The notes under the pieces were generated by a model. That model was not told the origin of the DNA. It was given only the letters and a program-made list of their open reading frames with translations, and did not search any database. The translations under genes and the position numbers were made by a program. Below are positions 30,157-37,928 of a DNA stretch of 42,904 bases, one piece after another. The stretch covers positions 1-42,904 of the forward strand of contig DASXOA010000165.1 of NCBI GenBank assembly GCA_036494675.1. The letters are read 5' to 3'. The DNA comes from Rugosimonospora sp036494675. Its GTDB lineage: Bacteria; Actinomycetota; Actinomycetes; Mycobacteriales; Micromonosporaceae. The number at the start of each line of letters is the position of its first letter. The first letter of the stretch is position 1.

Positions 30157-31365
30157 TCATAACGGCGCGGCGTCGCCGACCGACCCGCCGCCACCCGATC
30201 TGCCACGCCGGCCGAGTGCCCGGGCGAGCGCGGCCCCTCGCCGGCCCAGCCCGGCCAGCCCGCCGGGCGCGAAGTACACCGCCAGGATGAACACCGCGCC
30301 GAGCACGAACAGCGGCTGGGACAGCGGCCCGCGCAGCACGCCGGGCAGGTGCCGGACCGCGCTGGTGCCGCCGAGCGAGGTCAGGCGCTGATCCAGGTAC
30401 GTGTACCCGATGCCGCCGATGACCGCGCCCCACCGGGTACCCGGGCCTCCCAGCACCGTCATCACCAGCAGCGACAGGGTCAGGTCGGACGCGGCCAGTT
30501 GGGGTGACGCGCCACCGACCACGAGTGCGTAGACCACTCCGCCGAGCGCGGCGAGCCCACCGGAGAGCGTGACCGTGACGAGCTTGAACCGGTACGGGGA
30601 CAGCCCGAGCACGGCCACCCGCCGCTCATCGTCGCGCAGCCCGGCGAGTACCCGGCCGTACGGGCCCCGGTCGATCCGGTGCACCACGAACGCGACCACG
30701 GCCAGGAAGGCCAGCGCCAGCCAGTACAGGTTCACGGTGTTGGCCACGCCGACGAGGAACCCGGGCAGCCGGGATCCGTCCATCGGCAGGCCCTCCTCGC
30801 CACCGGTCAGGCCGCCCGGGTCGCGGTCGGTCAGGATCGAACCGACCTGGGCGAAGGCGAGGGTCACCATGGCGAACGCGATTCCGGTGGTGCGCAGGGC
30901 CACCGAGCCGAGCAGCGCGGCCAGCACCGCCCCGCCGGCCGCCGCCGCGAGTACCGCCGCCCACAGTGGCCAGTGTGCGTGGGTGACGAGGATGTCGACG
31001 CCGTACGCCCCGGCGGCCACGTAGAGCGCGTGCCCGAACGACAGCAGGCCGGCCCGACCGAACAGCAGGTCGTACCCGGCGGCGAGCCCACCGAACACCA
31101 GGCACAGGGCCAGCAGTTGGAGCGTGCCCGGCGAGTTGAGCGGGCCGTCGAAGACCCCCGGAATGTCCACTGTGGACCACGGCAGGATCGCGGCCACCGC
31201 GAGGACGGCCAGCGGTAGCGCCGCCCGGGCCACCCGGCGCACCGGCGGCGCCACCGTACCCGGCCGCTCTCCGGTGGCGACCGGCGCCGCGGGCCGATCC
31301 GGCTCGGTCGCGTGTGGACGGTCGCCGATCGTCGCCGGGGGCTGCTGTCCGGTACTCATGCTCAC
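30157..31365 (-). CDS. livM: Second Liv-type ABC permease (LivM-like)
   Basis: 402 residues from GTG at 31365, which overlaps the livH stop by four bases and has AAGG seven bases upstream (ATG 31359 is an alternative). A hydrophilic Pro-rich N-terminus of about 45 residues precedes about nine helices. Family phrases: GRAGLLSFGHALYVAAGAYG, VALRTTGIAFAMVTLAFAQV, GLRDDERRVAVLGLSPYRFK and VMTVLGGPGTRWGAVIGGIG. Together with livH2 it makes the channel of the second importer. The long N-terminal tail is unusual for LivM. Confidence 0.88.
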   Translation of the reverse strand: MSMSTGQQPPATIGDRPHATEPDRPAAPVATGERPGTVAPPVRRVARAALPLAVLAVAAILPWSTVDIPGVFDGPLNSPGTLQLLALCLVFGGLAAGYDLLFGRAGLLSFGHALYVAAGAYGVDILVTHAHWPLWAAVLAAAAGGAVLAALLGSVALRTTGIAFAMVTLAFAQVGSILTDRDPGGLTGGEEGLPMDGSRLPGFLVGVANTVNLYWLALAFLAVVAFVVHRIDRGPYGRVLAGLRDDERRVAVLGLSPYRFKLVTVTLSGGLAALGGVVYALVVGGASPQLAASDLTLSLLVMTVLGGPGTRWGAVIGGIGYTYLDQRLTSLGGTSAVRHLPGVLRGPLSQPLFVLGAVFILAVYFAPGGLAGLGRRGAALARALGRRGRSGGGGSVGDAAPL

Positions 31366-32237
31366 GCCGCCACCTTCCCGGCGATGCCGGCCGGACGTAC
31401 CAGAAGCACGGCCGCGAGCAGCGCGACCACGCAGATGTCCCCGGCCCCGGCGGCGCCGTAGTAGTTGACGAACTGCTGGAGCAGCCCGACCGCGACCGCC
31501 GCGCAGGCCGACCCGGTCACCGAGCCCATCCCGCCGATCACCACCACGATGAACGCGAAGATGAGCAGCGAGGCGCCCTGCCCCGGCGACACCGAACCGA
31601 AGTACACGCCGCCCAGCGCGCCGGCCAGCCCGGCCAGCGCCCCGCCGATCACGAACACCAGGGTGAAGGCGCGGCGTACGTCGATGCCCAGCGCACTGAC
31701 CATCGCCCGGTTCTCGACCCCGGCCCGGATCACCAGGCCGTACCGGGTGAACCGGAGGAACGCCAGCAGCCCGGCGAGGACCAGGACCGCGGCGCCGATG
31801 AGTACCAGCCGGTCGTTGGGCACGTCCGCGCCGAGGAACCGGGTCACCTGCTGCGTCCACTGTGGGCTCGGGTACCGGCGCGGATCCGCGCCCCACGCCG
31901 CCTGCAGCAGCGCCACTCCGGCCAGCGACAGCCCGACGGTGACCAGTACCTGTTCGGTCGGGCGCCGGTACAGCGGCCGGATCAGTACCAATTCGACCAG
32001 CCCGCCGACCACGGCGCCGCACGCGACCCCGAACACCACCGCGACGCAGAAGCCCCACGGCCCGGTCAGCCGCCCGCCGGCCCACCAGGTGGCGTAGGCA
32101 CCCACCGACAGGAACAACCCGTGCGCGAAGTTGAGCACGTCGGCGAGGCCGAACACCAGCGACAGGCCGGAGGCGATGAGGAAGTAGAGCGCGGCCAGGC
32201 CCAGGCCGGTCACGGCGAGCAGGACGACGGTACCCAT
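31362..32237 (-). CDS. livH: Second Liv-type ABC permease (LivH-like)
   Basis: 291 residues, about eight helices. LAALYFLIASGLSLVFGLAD, VLNFAHGLFLSVGAYATWWA, VLVTVGLSLAGVALLQ and VVVIGGMGSVTGSACAAVAV are the LivH family pattern. The ATG shares one base with the livF stop (TGATG), and its own stop overlaps the livM GTG by four bases. The tight order SBP-G-F-H-M shows a complete importer. Confidence 0.88.
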   Translation of the reverse strand: MGTVVLLAVTGLGLAALYFLIASGLSLVFGLADVLNFAHGLFLSVGAYATWWAGGRLTGPWGFCVAVVFGVACGAVVGGLVELVLIRPLYRRPTEQVLVTVGLSLAGVALLQAAWGADPRRYPSPQWTQQVTRFLGADVPNDRLVLIGAAVLVLAGLLAFLRFTRYGLVIRAGVENRAMVSALGIDVRRAFTLVFVIGGALAGLAGALGGVYFGSVSPGQGASLLIFAFIVVVIGGMGSVTGSACAAVAVGLLQQFVNYYGAAGAGDICVVALLAAVLLVRPAGIAGKVAA

Positions 32238-33013
32238 CAGAGCCGACCTCCCTTCGACCGTCCGGCCGCGGACTCCGGCTCGCCGTGCCCGCTAGCCTCG
32301 TCGTGCCCGCTAGCCTCGTCGTGCCCGCTGGATCCGACGCCGAGCAGGGAACGGGTGCGTTCCGCGTCGCCGAGAAGGTCGGCGACCCCGCCCTGCCAGG
32401 CGACCCGGCCGGCGGCCAGCACCACGGCCCGGCCGGCCAGCCGCCGTACCACCGCGAGGTTCTGCTCGACGAGCAGGATCGGTACCCGCTGCGCGACCTC
32501 GGCCAGCACCGCCGCCACCTCGGCGACCACCTTCGGCGCCAGCCCCTTGGTCGGCTCGTCGACCAGCAGCAGCCGGTTCGGGTTGAGCAGCAGGCGGCCG
32601 ATCGCCACCATCTGCTGCTGCCCGCCGGACAGCGTGCCGGCCCGCTGCCTGCGACGCCTCTGCAGTTCGGGGAACAGCGCGTAGACGGTGTCGTAGTCCG
32701 GGTCCGGCACCCGGCAGGCCAGGCGCAGGTTCTCCGCGACGGACAGCCCGCCGAACACGCCCCGGTCCTCCGGCACGTAACCCAGTCCCGCGCGGACCAG
32801 CCGGTGGGTGGACCGGCCCAGCACCGGCTCGCCGTCGAACGTGACCGAACCCGTGGCCGGCAGCTCGCCGAGGATCGCGCGCAGCGTACTGGTCTTGCCG
32901 ACCCCGTTGCGGCCGAGCAGCGCGGTGACTCCGGTGCCGGCGACCTCGAACGTGACGCCCTGCAGGATGTGCGACCCGCCGATCCACGCCGACAGGTCGC
33001 GCACGTCGAGCAT
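32237..33013 (-). CDS. livF: Second Liv-type ABC ATPase (LivF-like) with repeat tail
   Basis: 258 residues from ATG at 33013, with GAGGAG five bases before; GTG one codon earlier is too near the ribosome site. Walker A is GRNGVGKTS, with Q-loop region YVPEDRGVFGGLSVAENLRL, signature LSGGQQQMVAIGRLLL and Walker B LLLVDEPTKGLAP. The C-terminus adds an unusual SGHDEASGHDEASGHGE stretch built from an 18-bp repeat. It couples ATP hydrolysis to the LivH/LivM channel. Confidence 0.88.
   Translation of the reverse strand: MLDVRDLSAWIGGSHILQGVTFEVAGTGVTALLGRNGVGKTSTLRAILGELPATGSVTFDGEPVLGRSTHRLVRAGLGYVPEDRGVFGGLSVAENLRLACRVPDPDYDTVYALFPELQRRRRQRAGTLSGGQQQMVAIGRLLLNPNRLLLVDEPTKGLAPKVVAEVAAVLAEVAQRVPILLVEQNLAVVRRLAGRAVVLAAGRVAWQGGVADLLGDAERTRSLLGVGSSGHDEASGHDEASGHGEPESAAGRSKGGRL
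32284..32330. repeat. 18-bp tandem repeat at the end of livF-2
   Basis: CGTGCCCGCTAGCCTCGT is repeated twice and then partly a third time, in frame on the minus strand, giving repeats of SGHDEA. The near-perfect copies indicate recent slippage expansion. Confidence 0.8.
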
Positions 33014-33939
33014 CACAACTCCTCCCCCAGGTACGCCTCCTGGACCGTCGGGTCGGCCATCACCGCGGCCGGGGTGTCGCAGATCAGCAGCGCCCCGTGG
33101 TGCATCACGGCCACCCGGTCGGCGAGGTCGAGCACGACATCCATGTGGTGCTCCACCATCAGCACGCTGCGCCCGCTCGCCGCGGTCAGCGACCGGATCA
33201 CCTCGACCAGGGCCGGCACGTCGCCGGCGGACACCCCGGCCATCGGCTCGTCGAGCAGCAGCACCCGCGGCGAGCCGGCGAGCAGCAGAGCTATCTCGAG
33301 CTTGCGCTTCTCACCGTGCGCGAGCGCGCCGGCCGGGTCCCGGCGGCGCGCGTCGAGCAGTACCTGGGCGAGGATCTCGTCGGCGACCGCGGCCACGGCG
33401 CGGTCCGCCGCTCGGCGCGGCCAGGCCCGCAGGGAACCGCCGCGGTGCGCCTGCACGGCCAGCCGGACGTTCTCGGCGACGCTGAGCGAACCGAACACGG
33501 ACGAGGACTGGAAGGTACGGCCGAGACCGAGCCGGGCCCGGCGGTGTACCGGCAGCCGGGTGACCTCGACGCCGCCGAGCAGTACCCGGCCGGCGGTGGC
33601 CCGGCGCAGGCCGGACACCAGATTGAACAGGGAGGTCTTGCCGGCGCCGTTGGGCCCGATGACAGCCACGAACTCGCCCGGCGCCAGCGACAGCGACAGT
33701 TCGTCCACGATGGACAGTCCGCCGATCCGCCAGGACAGCGCCTCGGTGGCCAGCGCGGCGGGGTCACCGGCGGGAGCCGGCGCGGCGGACTCAGCGCCGG
33801 GAGCCGGCGCGGCGGACTCACCGCGAGAGGCCGGCGCGGCGGACTCACCGCGAGAGGCCGGCGCGGCGGACTCACCGCGAGAGGCCGGCGCGGCGGGAGC
33901 GCCGTGCGCGCCCCCGCCGCCGATGCCGTCGACCGCCAC
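33013..33939 (-). CDS. livG: Second Liv-type ABC ATPase (LivG-like) with repetitive N-terminus
   Basis: 308 residues from GTG at 33939, four bases after the SBP stop. The first 60 residues are low complexity with repeats of APASRGESA, absent from normal LivG. Then the ATPase: Walker A GPNGAGKTS, Q-loop LGRTFQSSSVFGSLSVAENV, a LivG-type signature region ALAHGEKRKLEIALLLAGSP, Walker B VLLLDEPMAGVSA and the H-loop (MVEHHMDVVL). An internal start near ALSWRIGG would give a standard-size protein, but there is no ATG or GTG with a good ribosome site there, so the long form is kept. Confidence 0.85.
   Translation of the reverse strand: MAVDGIGGGGAHGAPAAPASRGESAAPASRGESAAPASRGESAAPAPGAESAAPAPAGDPAALATEALSWRIGGLSIVDELSLSLAPGEFVAVIGPNGAGKTSLFNLVSGLRRATAGRVLLGGVEVTRLPVHRRARLGLGRTFQSSSVFGSLSVAENVRLAVQAHRGGSLRAWPRRAADRAVAAVADEILAQVLLDARRRDPAGALAHGEKRKLEIALLLAGSPRVLLLDEPMAGVSAGDVPALVEVIRSLTAASGRSVLMVEHHMDVVLDLADRVAVMHHGALLICDTPAAVMADPTVQEAYLGEEL
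33775..33900. repeat. 27-bp tandem repeat in the livG-2 N-terminus
   Basis: About four copies of a 27-bp unit (GGCGCGGCGGACTCACCGCG and seven more bases) lie in frame, encoding APASRGESA on the minus strand. Three copies are nearly identical and the fourth is diverged (APAPGAESA). It is a minisatellite that extends the N-terminus of the ATPase. Confidence 0.85.
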
Positions 33940-33943
33940 GGCC

Positions 33944-35158
33944 TCAGCCCTTCATCGACGCCACCGGCGGCGCCGTGTCGTTCGGGTCGATCGTCTTGAC
34001 CAGGGTCGCGGTCATGCCGGCGCCGGAGCCGCTGAGCTTCGCCTGGAACATCGGCTGGAGCAGCGCGTGGTCGTCGGCCCGGACGGTCAGCTTGCCCTTC
34101 ACCGAGTCGAAGCTGTAGCCCTCCAGCGCTGTGACCATCGCGTCCACGTCGTCGCCGCCCTTCTGCGCCGCGTGCACGACCATCTGGGCGGCGGCGAAGC
34201 CGTCCGGGTCGAACAGGTCCACCTTCCCGCCCGGTACCGCCTGCTTGAGCGCCTTCTCGGCGGCGTTGTCCGTGGCCCCGTCGAAGTAGTGCGCCAGGAA
34301 ACTGATCTTCGTACCCGCGGCCCCGAACGTCGGCCACGACGCCCGGATGTCCAGCCCGGTCACCACCGTCGTGCTGGCCAGCACGCCCTGCTGGTCCAGC
34401 GCCTGCCACATCGCGCTGGCGGTGGTACCGGCCCACGCGACGAACAGCAGGTCCGGCGCGGCCGACTTGGCCTGGCTGGCGAACGGCGTGAAGTCGGTCG
34501 CGTTGGCCGGCACCGCGATGCTGGAGACCGTCGCGCCGGCACCGCCCATGACCGCCTTGACGGCGTCCACATTGGACTTGCCGAACGCGGAGTCCTGGGC
34601 GAACACGAGCACCTTCTTGCCGGTGGCGTTGCCGATGAACGACTGCGCGGTCAGTACGTCCTGATAGGACTGGCGGCCGGAGCGGAACGTGTACTTGTTG
34701 ACCCCGGTGACCGCGTCGGTGGCGGCCGGCCCGGAGATGAACAGCACCTTGTTCTGCGCGGCCAGCGGGGCCACCTGGAGCGCCACGCCCGACGCCGTCG
34801 ACCCGGCGAGAATCTTGTAGCCCTTGCCGATCAGGTCCTTGGCCGCCGACACCGCCTTCGCGGGGTCACCCGCGTCGTCGGCGTAGGTCACGGTGACCGG
34901 CCGGTTGCCTATCTTGTTCGTGCCCTGGGTCGCGTACGCCAACCCGGCCTTGAAGCCGTCCACGTATTCCTGCCCGTAGCTGGCCAGCGCGCCGGTCTGC
35001 GAGTAGACCACCCCGATGTTCACCGGTGCGCTCGAACCGGCGCTCGCCCCGCCGCTGGCGGCCTGTTGCGGGCTCCCGCAGGCCGCGGCCGTGAGCACCG
35101 CCACCGCTGCCACCGAGCCGGCGAGCAGCGCACGCCGGGATGTCCGTACCGCACCCAT
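33944..35158 (-). CDS. Second Liv-type ABC substrate-binding lipoprotein
   Basis: 404 residues. The N-terminus TSRRALLAGSVAAVAVLTAA followed by ACGS shows a signal with lipobox, probably Tat-compatible (SRRALLAG). The mature part is a type 1 periplasmic-binding fold of the LivK class: NIGVVYSQTGALASYGQEYV, DDAGDPAKAVSAAKDLIGKG, SGPAATDAVTGVNKYTFRS. ATG at 35158 has GGGAGG six bases upstream. It heads the second importer operon. The ligand is unknown: amino acids, amides and short acids are all possible. Position between bdhA and the esterase genes hints at a hydroxyacid or acyl compound, which is speculation. Confidence 0.88.
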   Translation of the reverse strand: MGAVRTSRRALLAGSVAAVAVLTAAACGSPQQAASGGASAGSSAPVNIGVVYSQTGALASYGQEYVDGFKAGLAYATQGTNKIGNRPVTVTYADDAGDPAKAVSAAKDLIGKGYKILAGSTASGVALQVAPLAAQNKVLFISGPAATDAVTGVNKYTFRSGRQSYQDVLTAQSFIGNATGKKVLVFAQDSAFGKSNVDAVKAVMGGAGATVSSIAVPANATDFTPFASQAKSAAPDLLFVAWAGTTASAMWQALDQQGVLASTTVVTGLDIRASWPTFGAAGTKISFLAHYFDGATDNAAEKALKQAVPGGKVDLFDPDGFAAAQMVVHAAQKGGDDVDAMVTALEGYSFDSVKGKLTVRADDHALLQPMFQAKLSGSGAGMTATLVKTIDPNDTAPPVASMKG

Positions 35159-35291
35159 GAGACGCCTCCCACCTCACACACCGATGTCCGTCCAGCACAC
35201 GGTAGGGCGGAGGTCCACGGGCAGCCATGTGTGCGACATCTACAAGTACCGCTCCGAAGGTGGGTGTTGGCTACGTGCCTGGTTGGCACAC

Positions 35292-35337
35292 GCCGTACCC
35301 GGCGGAGCCGGCACGGGCCGTACCCGGCGGAGCCGGC
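35292..35337. repeat. 21-bp direct repeat before the second SBP operon
   Basis: GCCGTACCCGGCGGAGCCGG plus one C occurs at 35292-35312 and again at 35317-35337, a 25-base period. It lies in the 184-base gap 35159-35342 just after the alpha/beta hydrolase stop, where each unit can also form a small hairpin; it may help end that transcript. No clear promoter for the SBP operon was found in this gap. Confidence 0.6.
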
Positions 35338-35342
35338 GAGGG

Positions 35343-36203
35343 TCAGCGGATGTGCGCGGCGACCGCCTGCGCGCCGTGCGGTGCGAGCAGGATCGTGTAG
35401 TGGTTCACGTCGGGTACCGGCCGCACGTCGACGTGGCCGCGATCCAGCCCGATCTCGTCGAGCCGCCGCTCGTCGTACAGGCCCTGGGGCTCGTCGAGCA
35501 TGCCGCGCTGCGCGTACAGCAGGGTCACCGGGCAGGACACCGTGCGTACCGCGTCGATCGTGTCCCGGTCCAGCAGGGTGTCCTGCGCGTCCGCGCGGAT
35601 CGCGTCCAGTACGCACGAGGAACGCAGCCGTGGCGGCACGCCGACCAGGTCGCGCAGCAGGTACGGCTCGATGCCGGGGCGCCACCAGGGGCCGATCGCC
35701 GGGTGCCGCCGCCAGAAGTCGAGGTACTCCGCGGTGCCGGTGAACTCCATCGTCAACCGCCGCATGGCCGGGCCGATGACCGCGTCGAGGATGGTGTCGA
35801 TGTCGTCACCCTCCGGTACCCGCAGAGCGACTCCGCCGTCCACCAGCAGCACGGAGGAGACGCGGTCCGGATGCCGCAGCGCGGCCAGCGCGGCCACGAA
35901 CCCGCCCATCGAGTGGCCGACCAGTGGGGCCCGTTCGATGCCGAGGAAGTCCAGCACCGCGACGAGGTCGTCGGCGTGCGCGGCCATGCCGTACGGGCCG
36001 GGCAGGTCCCGGCTCGCGGCCCGGCCGCGCAGGTCGGGTGCGACCAGCGACACCCGGCCGGCCAGCGCCTCGGCGACCGGGGCCCAGGCCAGCGCGTTGG
36101 CGGTGATGCCGTGCACCGCCAGCACGGTCGGGCCGGTACCCGGCCAGCGGCAGGTCGCCAGGCGGCCGCCGGACACCGATATCTCAAGTTCCTCGATGTC
36201 CAT
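35343..36203 (-). CDS. Alpha/beta hydrolase
   Basis: 286 residues from ATG at 36203, preceded by GGAGG nine bases away; longer readings lack family match. Standard hydrolase fold: oxyanion segment VLAVHGITANALAW, DLRGRAASRDLPGPYGMAAH, nucleophile Ser in LVGHSMGGFVAAL, and the catalytic His in VRPVPDVNHYTILL. It resembles small esterase/lactonase or C-C hydrolases acting in the cytoplasm. The substrate is unknown. Divergent from the PHB-depolymerase-like gene and upstream, on the same strand, of the second importer, but separated by 184 bases with repeats. Confidence 0.82.
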   Translation of the reverse strand: MDIEELEISVSGGRLATCRWPGTGPTVLAVHGITANALAWAPVAEALAGRVSLVAPDLRGRAASRDLPGPYGMAAHADDLVAVLDFLGIERAPLVGHSMGGFVAALAALRHPDRVSSVLLVDGGVALRVPEGDDIDTILDAVIGPAMRRLTMEFTGTAEYLDFWRRHPAIGPWWRPGIEPYLLRDLVGVPPRLRSSCVLDAIRADAQDTLLDRDTIDAVRTVSCPVTLLYAQRGMLDEPQGLYDERRLDEIGLDRGHVDVRPVPDVNHYTILLAPHGAQAVAAHIR

Positions 36204-36540
36204 GACGCGCAACCTCCGCCGGACCATGGGGCCAGGGCATCGGCTCCGGCACCTGCCCAGGATCCACCGGCCGAGGCTATGCCCCTCCCGGCGCCCGGAC
36301 CACGGGTGCCGCGACCACAGGACGCCGGCCGGATATGGGGCGGCCCGACATTGCCACCCTCCCCACTGCCCTCGACGCCACGGAGCCCTCAACCCCGCGG
36401 GGGAGCCCTCGACGCCGCCGGCGCCCTCGACACCGCCGGAGCCCGGGTTGTGTGGCCTGAACCCATTACCACCCATCGATGCCGTGACTAGCCTGCGAGC
36501 TACCCATCATGTGGTTCCCACCCCGTCCCAGGGAGGCGCC
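36204..36540. other. Divergent intergenic region with degenerate GCCCTCGACGCC repeats
   Basis: 337 bases without a gene. About four degenerate copies of a GCCCTCGACGCC-like unit lie at 36368-36440. A small inverted repeat GGGTT/AACCC frames 36445-36464. Promoters for the divergent hydrolase and depolymerase must be here, but no convincing -35/-10 pair was recognised. Confidence 0.5.
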
Positions 36541-37815
36541 ATGCGCAGACCACACCGGCTCCTCGTCGCGGCCCTGGCGTGCGCCGGCACGCTCGCGGTC
36601 GCCGCCGCCATCCCGCTCGTCGCGTCGCCGGCACAGGCCGCGGCCACGCTCACCCAGGTCACCGGGTTCGGCTCCAACCCCGGCGCCCTGAGCATGTACA
36701 GCTACGTGCCGACCGGCCTGCCGTCGGGCGCCCCGCTGGTGGTGGCGCTGCACGGCTGTACCCAGAGCGCCTCGGACTACTACACCAACGCCGGCTGGCC
36801 GAAGTACGCCGACCTGTACCACTTCGCGCTGGTGTACCCGCAGCAGAGTTCGGCGAACAACTCCACCGAGTGCTTCAACTGGTTCCAGACCGGTGACTAC
36901 ACGCGAGGGCAGGGCGAGGCGCTGTCCATCAAGCAGATGGTCGACTACGCGGTCGCGCACTACGGTTCGGACTCCCACCGGGTGTACGTGACCGGGCTGT
37001 CCGCCGGCGGCGCGATGACCGCCGTCATGCTCGCCGACTACCCCGACGTGTTCGCCGGGGGCGCCATCATCGGTGGCATCCCGTACGCCTGCGCCACGGA
37101 CCTCTCCAGCGGCGTGACCTGTGAGTACAGCGCGACGAGCAAGACCCCGGCACAGTGGGGCGCCCTGGTACGCGGGGCCGACGCCGGGTACTCCGGCACG
37201 TGGCCCCGGGTGGCCATCTGGTACGGCACCTCCGACGCCATCGTGAACCCGGCCAACGCGACCGAGTCACGGGACCAGTGGACGAACGTCTGGGGCATCT
37301 CCCAGACGCCCAGTTCCACCACGAGCCTGCCGGGCAACACCACGCTGCAGAGCTACAACGACTCGTCCGGCAAGGCGGCGGTCCAGCTCTACAGCGTGCA
37401 GGGCATCGGCCACGGTACGCCGGTGAATCCGGGCAGCGCGACGGACCAGTGCGGCGCCACCGGCACGTACTACCTCCAGTCGATCTGCTCGTCGTACTAC
37501 ATCGCGCAGTTCTGGGGATTGGCCACCGGCTCGTCGAGCCCCACCGCGAGCCCCACCGCGAGCCCGACGCCGACCCGCAGCGCGAGCCCGACGCCGAGCC
37601 CCACGAAGAGCCCGACGCCGACCCCGACCGCGAACCAGCCCTGCTTCACCGACAACAACTACAACCAGACGGTCGCCGGCCGGGCGCACCAGTCCGGCGG
37701 GTACGTCTACGCGAACGGCTCAAACCAGGCGATGGGCCTGTGGAACGTGTTCACCACGCACACCCTGCGCCAGACCGGCGCCAACTACTACGTCCTGGCC
37801 GACGGGCAGTGCTGA
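36541..37815 (+). CDS. Secreted PHB-depolymerase-family esterase with PT-linker and C-terminal domain
   Basis: 424 residues; ATG 36541 with GGGAGG upstream. A Sec signal (about 1-33, ending SPAQAAA) leads to an esterase domain of the PHB depolymerase/CE1 type: VVALHGCTQSASDYY (oxyanion hole), nucleophile Ser in VTGLSAGGAM, Asp in WYGTSDAIVNP and His in GIGHGTPV. Residues about 335-365 are an SPTASPTPTRS linker. The last 60 (CFTDNNYNQTVAGRAHQSGG, GSNQAMGLWNVFTTHTLR) form the small C-terminal module common in such enzymes. Members cleave polyhydroxybutyrate, acetyl-xylan or feruloyl esters outside the cell. With bdhA and another depolymerase in the window, polyester cleavage is favoured. Confidence 0.88.
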   Translation: MRRPHRLLVAALACAGTLAVAAAIPLVASPAQAAATLTQVTGFGSNPGALSMYSYVPTGLPSGAPLVVALHGCTQSASDYYTNAGWPKYADLYHFALVYPQQSSANNSTECFNWFQTGDYTRGQGEALSIKQMVDYAVAHYGSDSHRVYVTGLSAGGAMTAVMLADYPDVFAGGAIIGGIPYACATDLSSGVTCEYSATSKTPAQWGALVRGADAGYSGTWPRVAIWYGTSDAIVNPANATESRDQWTNVWGISQTPSSTTSLPGNTTLQSYNDSSGKAAVQLYSVQGIGHGTPVNPGSATDQCGATGTYYLQSICSSYYIAQFWGLATGSSSPTASPTASPTPTRSASPTPSPTKSPTPTPTANQPCFTDNNYNQTVAGRAHQSGGYVYANGSNQAMGLWNVFTTHTLRQTGANYYVLADGQC

Positions 37816-37928
37816 ACCGGCGGGCAGCGGGGCCACATCACGCCCTCCTCGCCACGACGCGGTAGGTCAGCGCGATCAGGGCGGTGGCGACCAGCAGCAA
37901 CACCACCGCCCTGGTCAGCTCGATCGCG

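Noticed and set aside
32285..35743. A 1152-codon open frame on the plus strand
   Set aside because: It lies opposite the livF, livG and SBP genes, is Arg/Pro/Gly-rich with no domains, and simply mirrors the GC-biased codon pattern of the real minus-strand genes.
37838..37906. Tiny membrane peptide (22 residues from GTG, minus strand) after the P1B ATPase
   Set aside because: It has one hydrophobic stretch (LLLVATALIALTYR) and a stop, but no ribosome site or relatives known; it could be chance or a decayed gene end.
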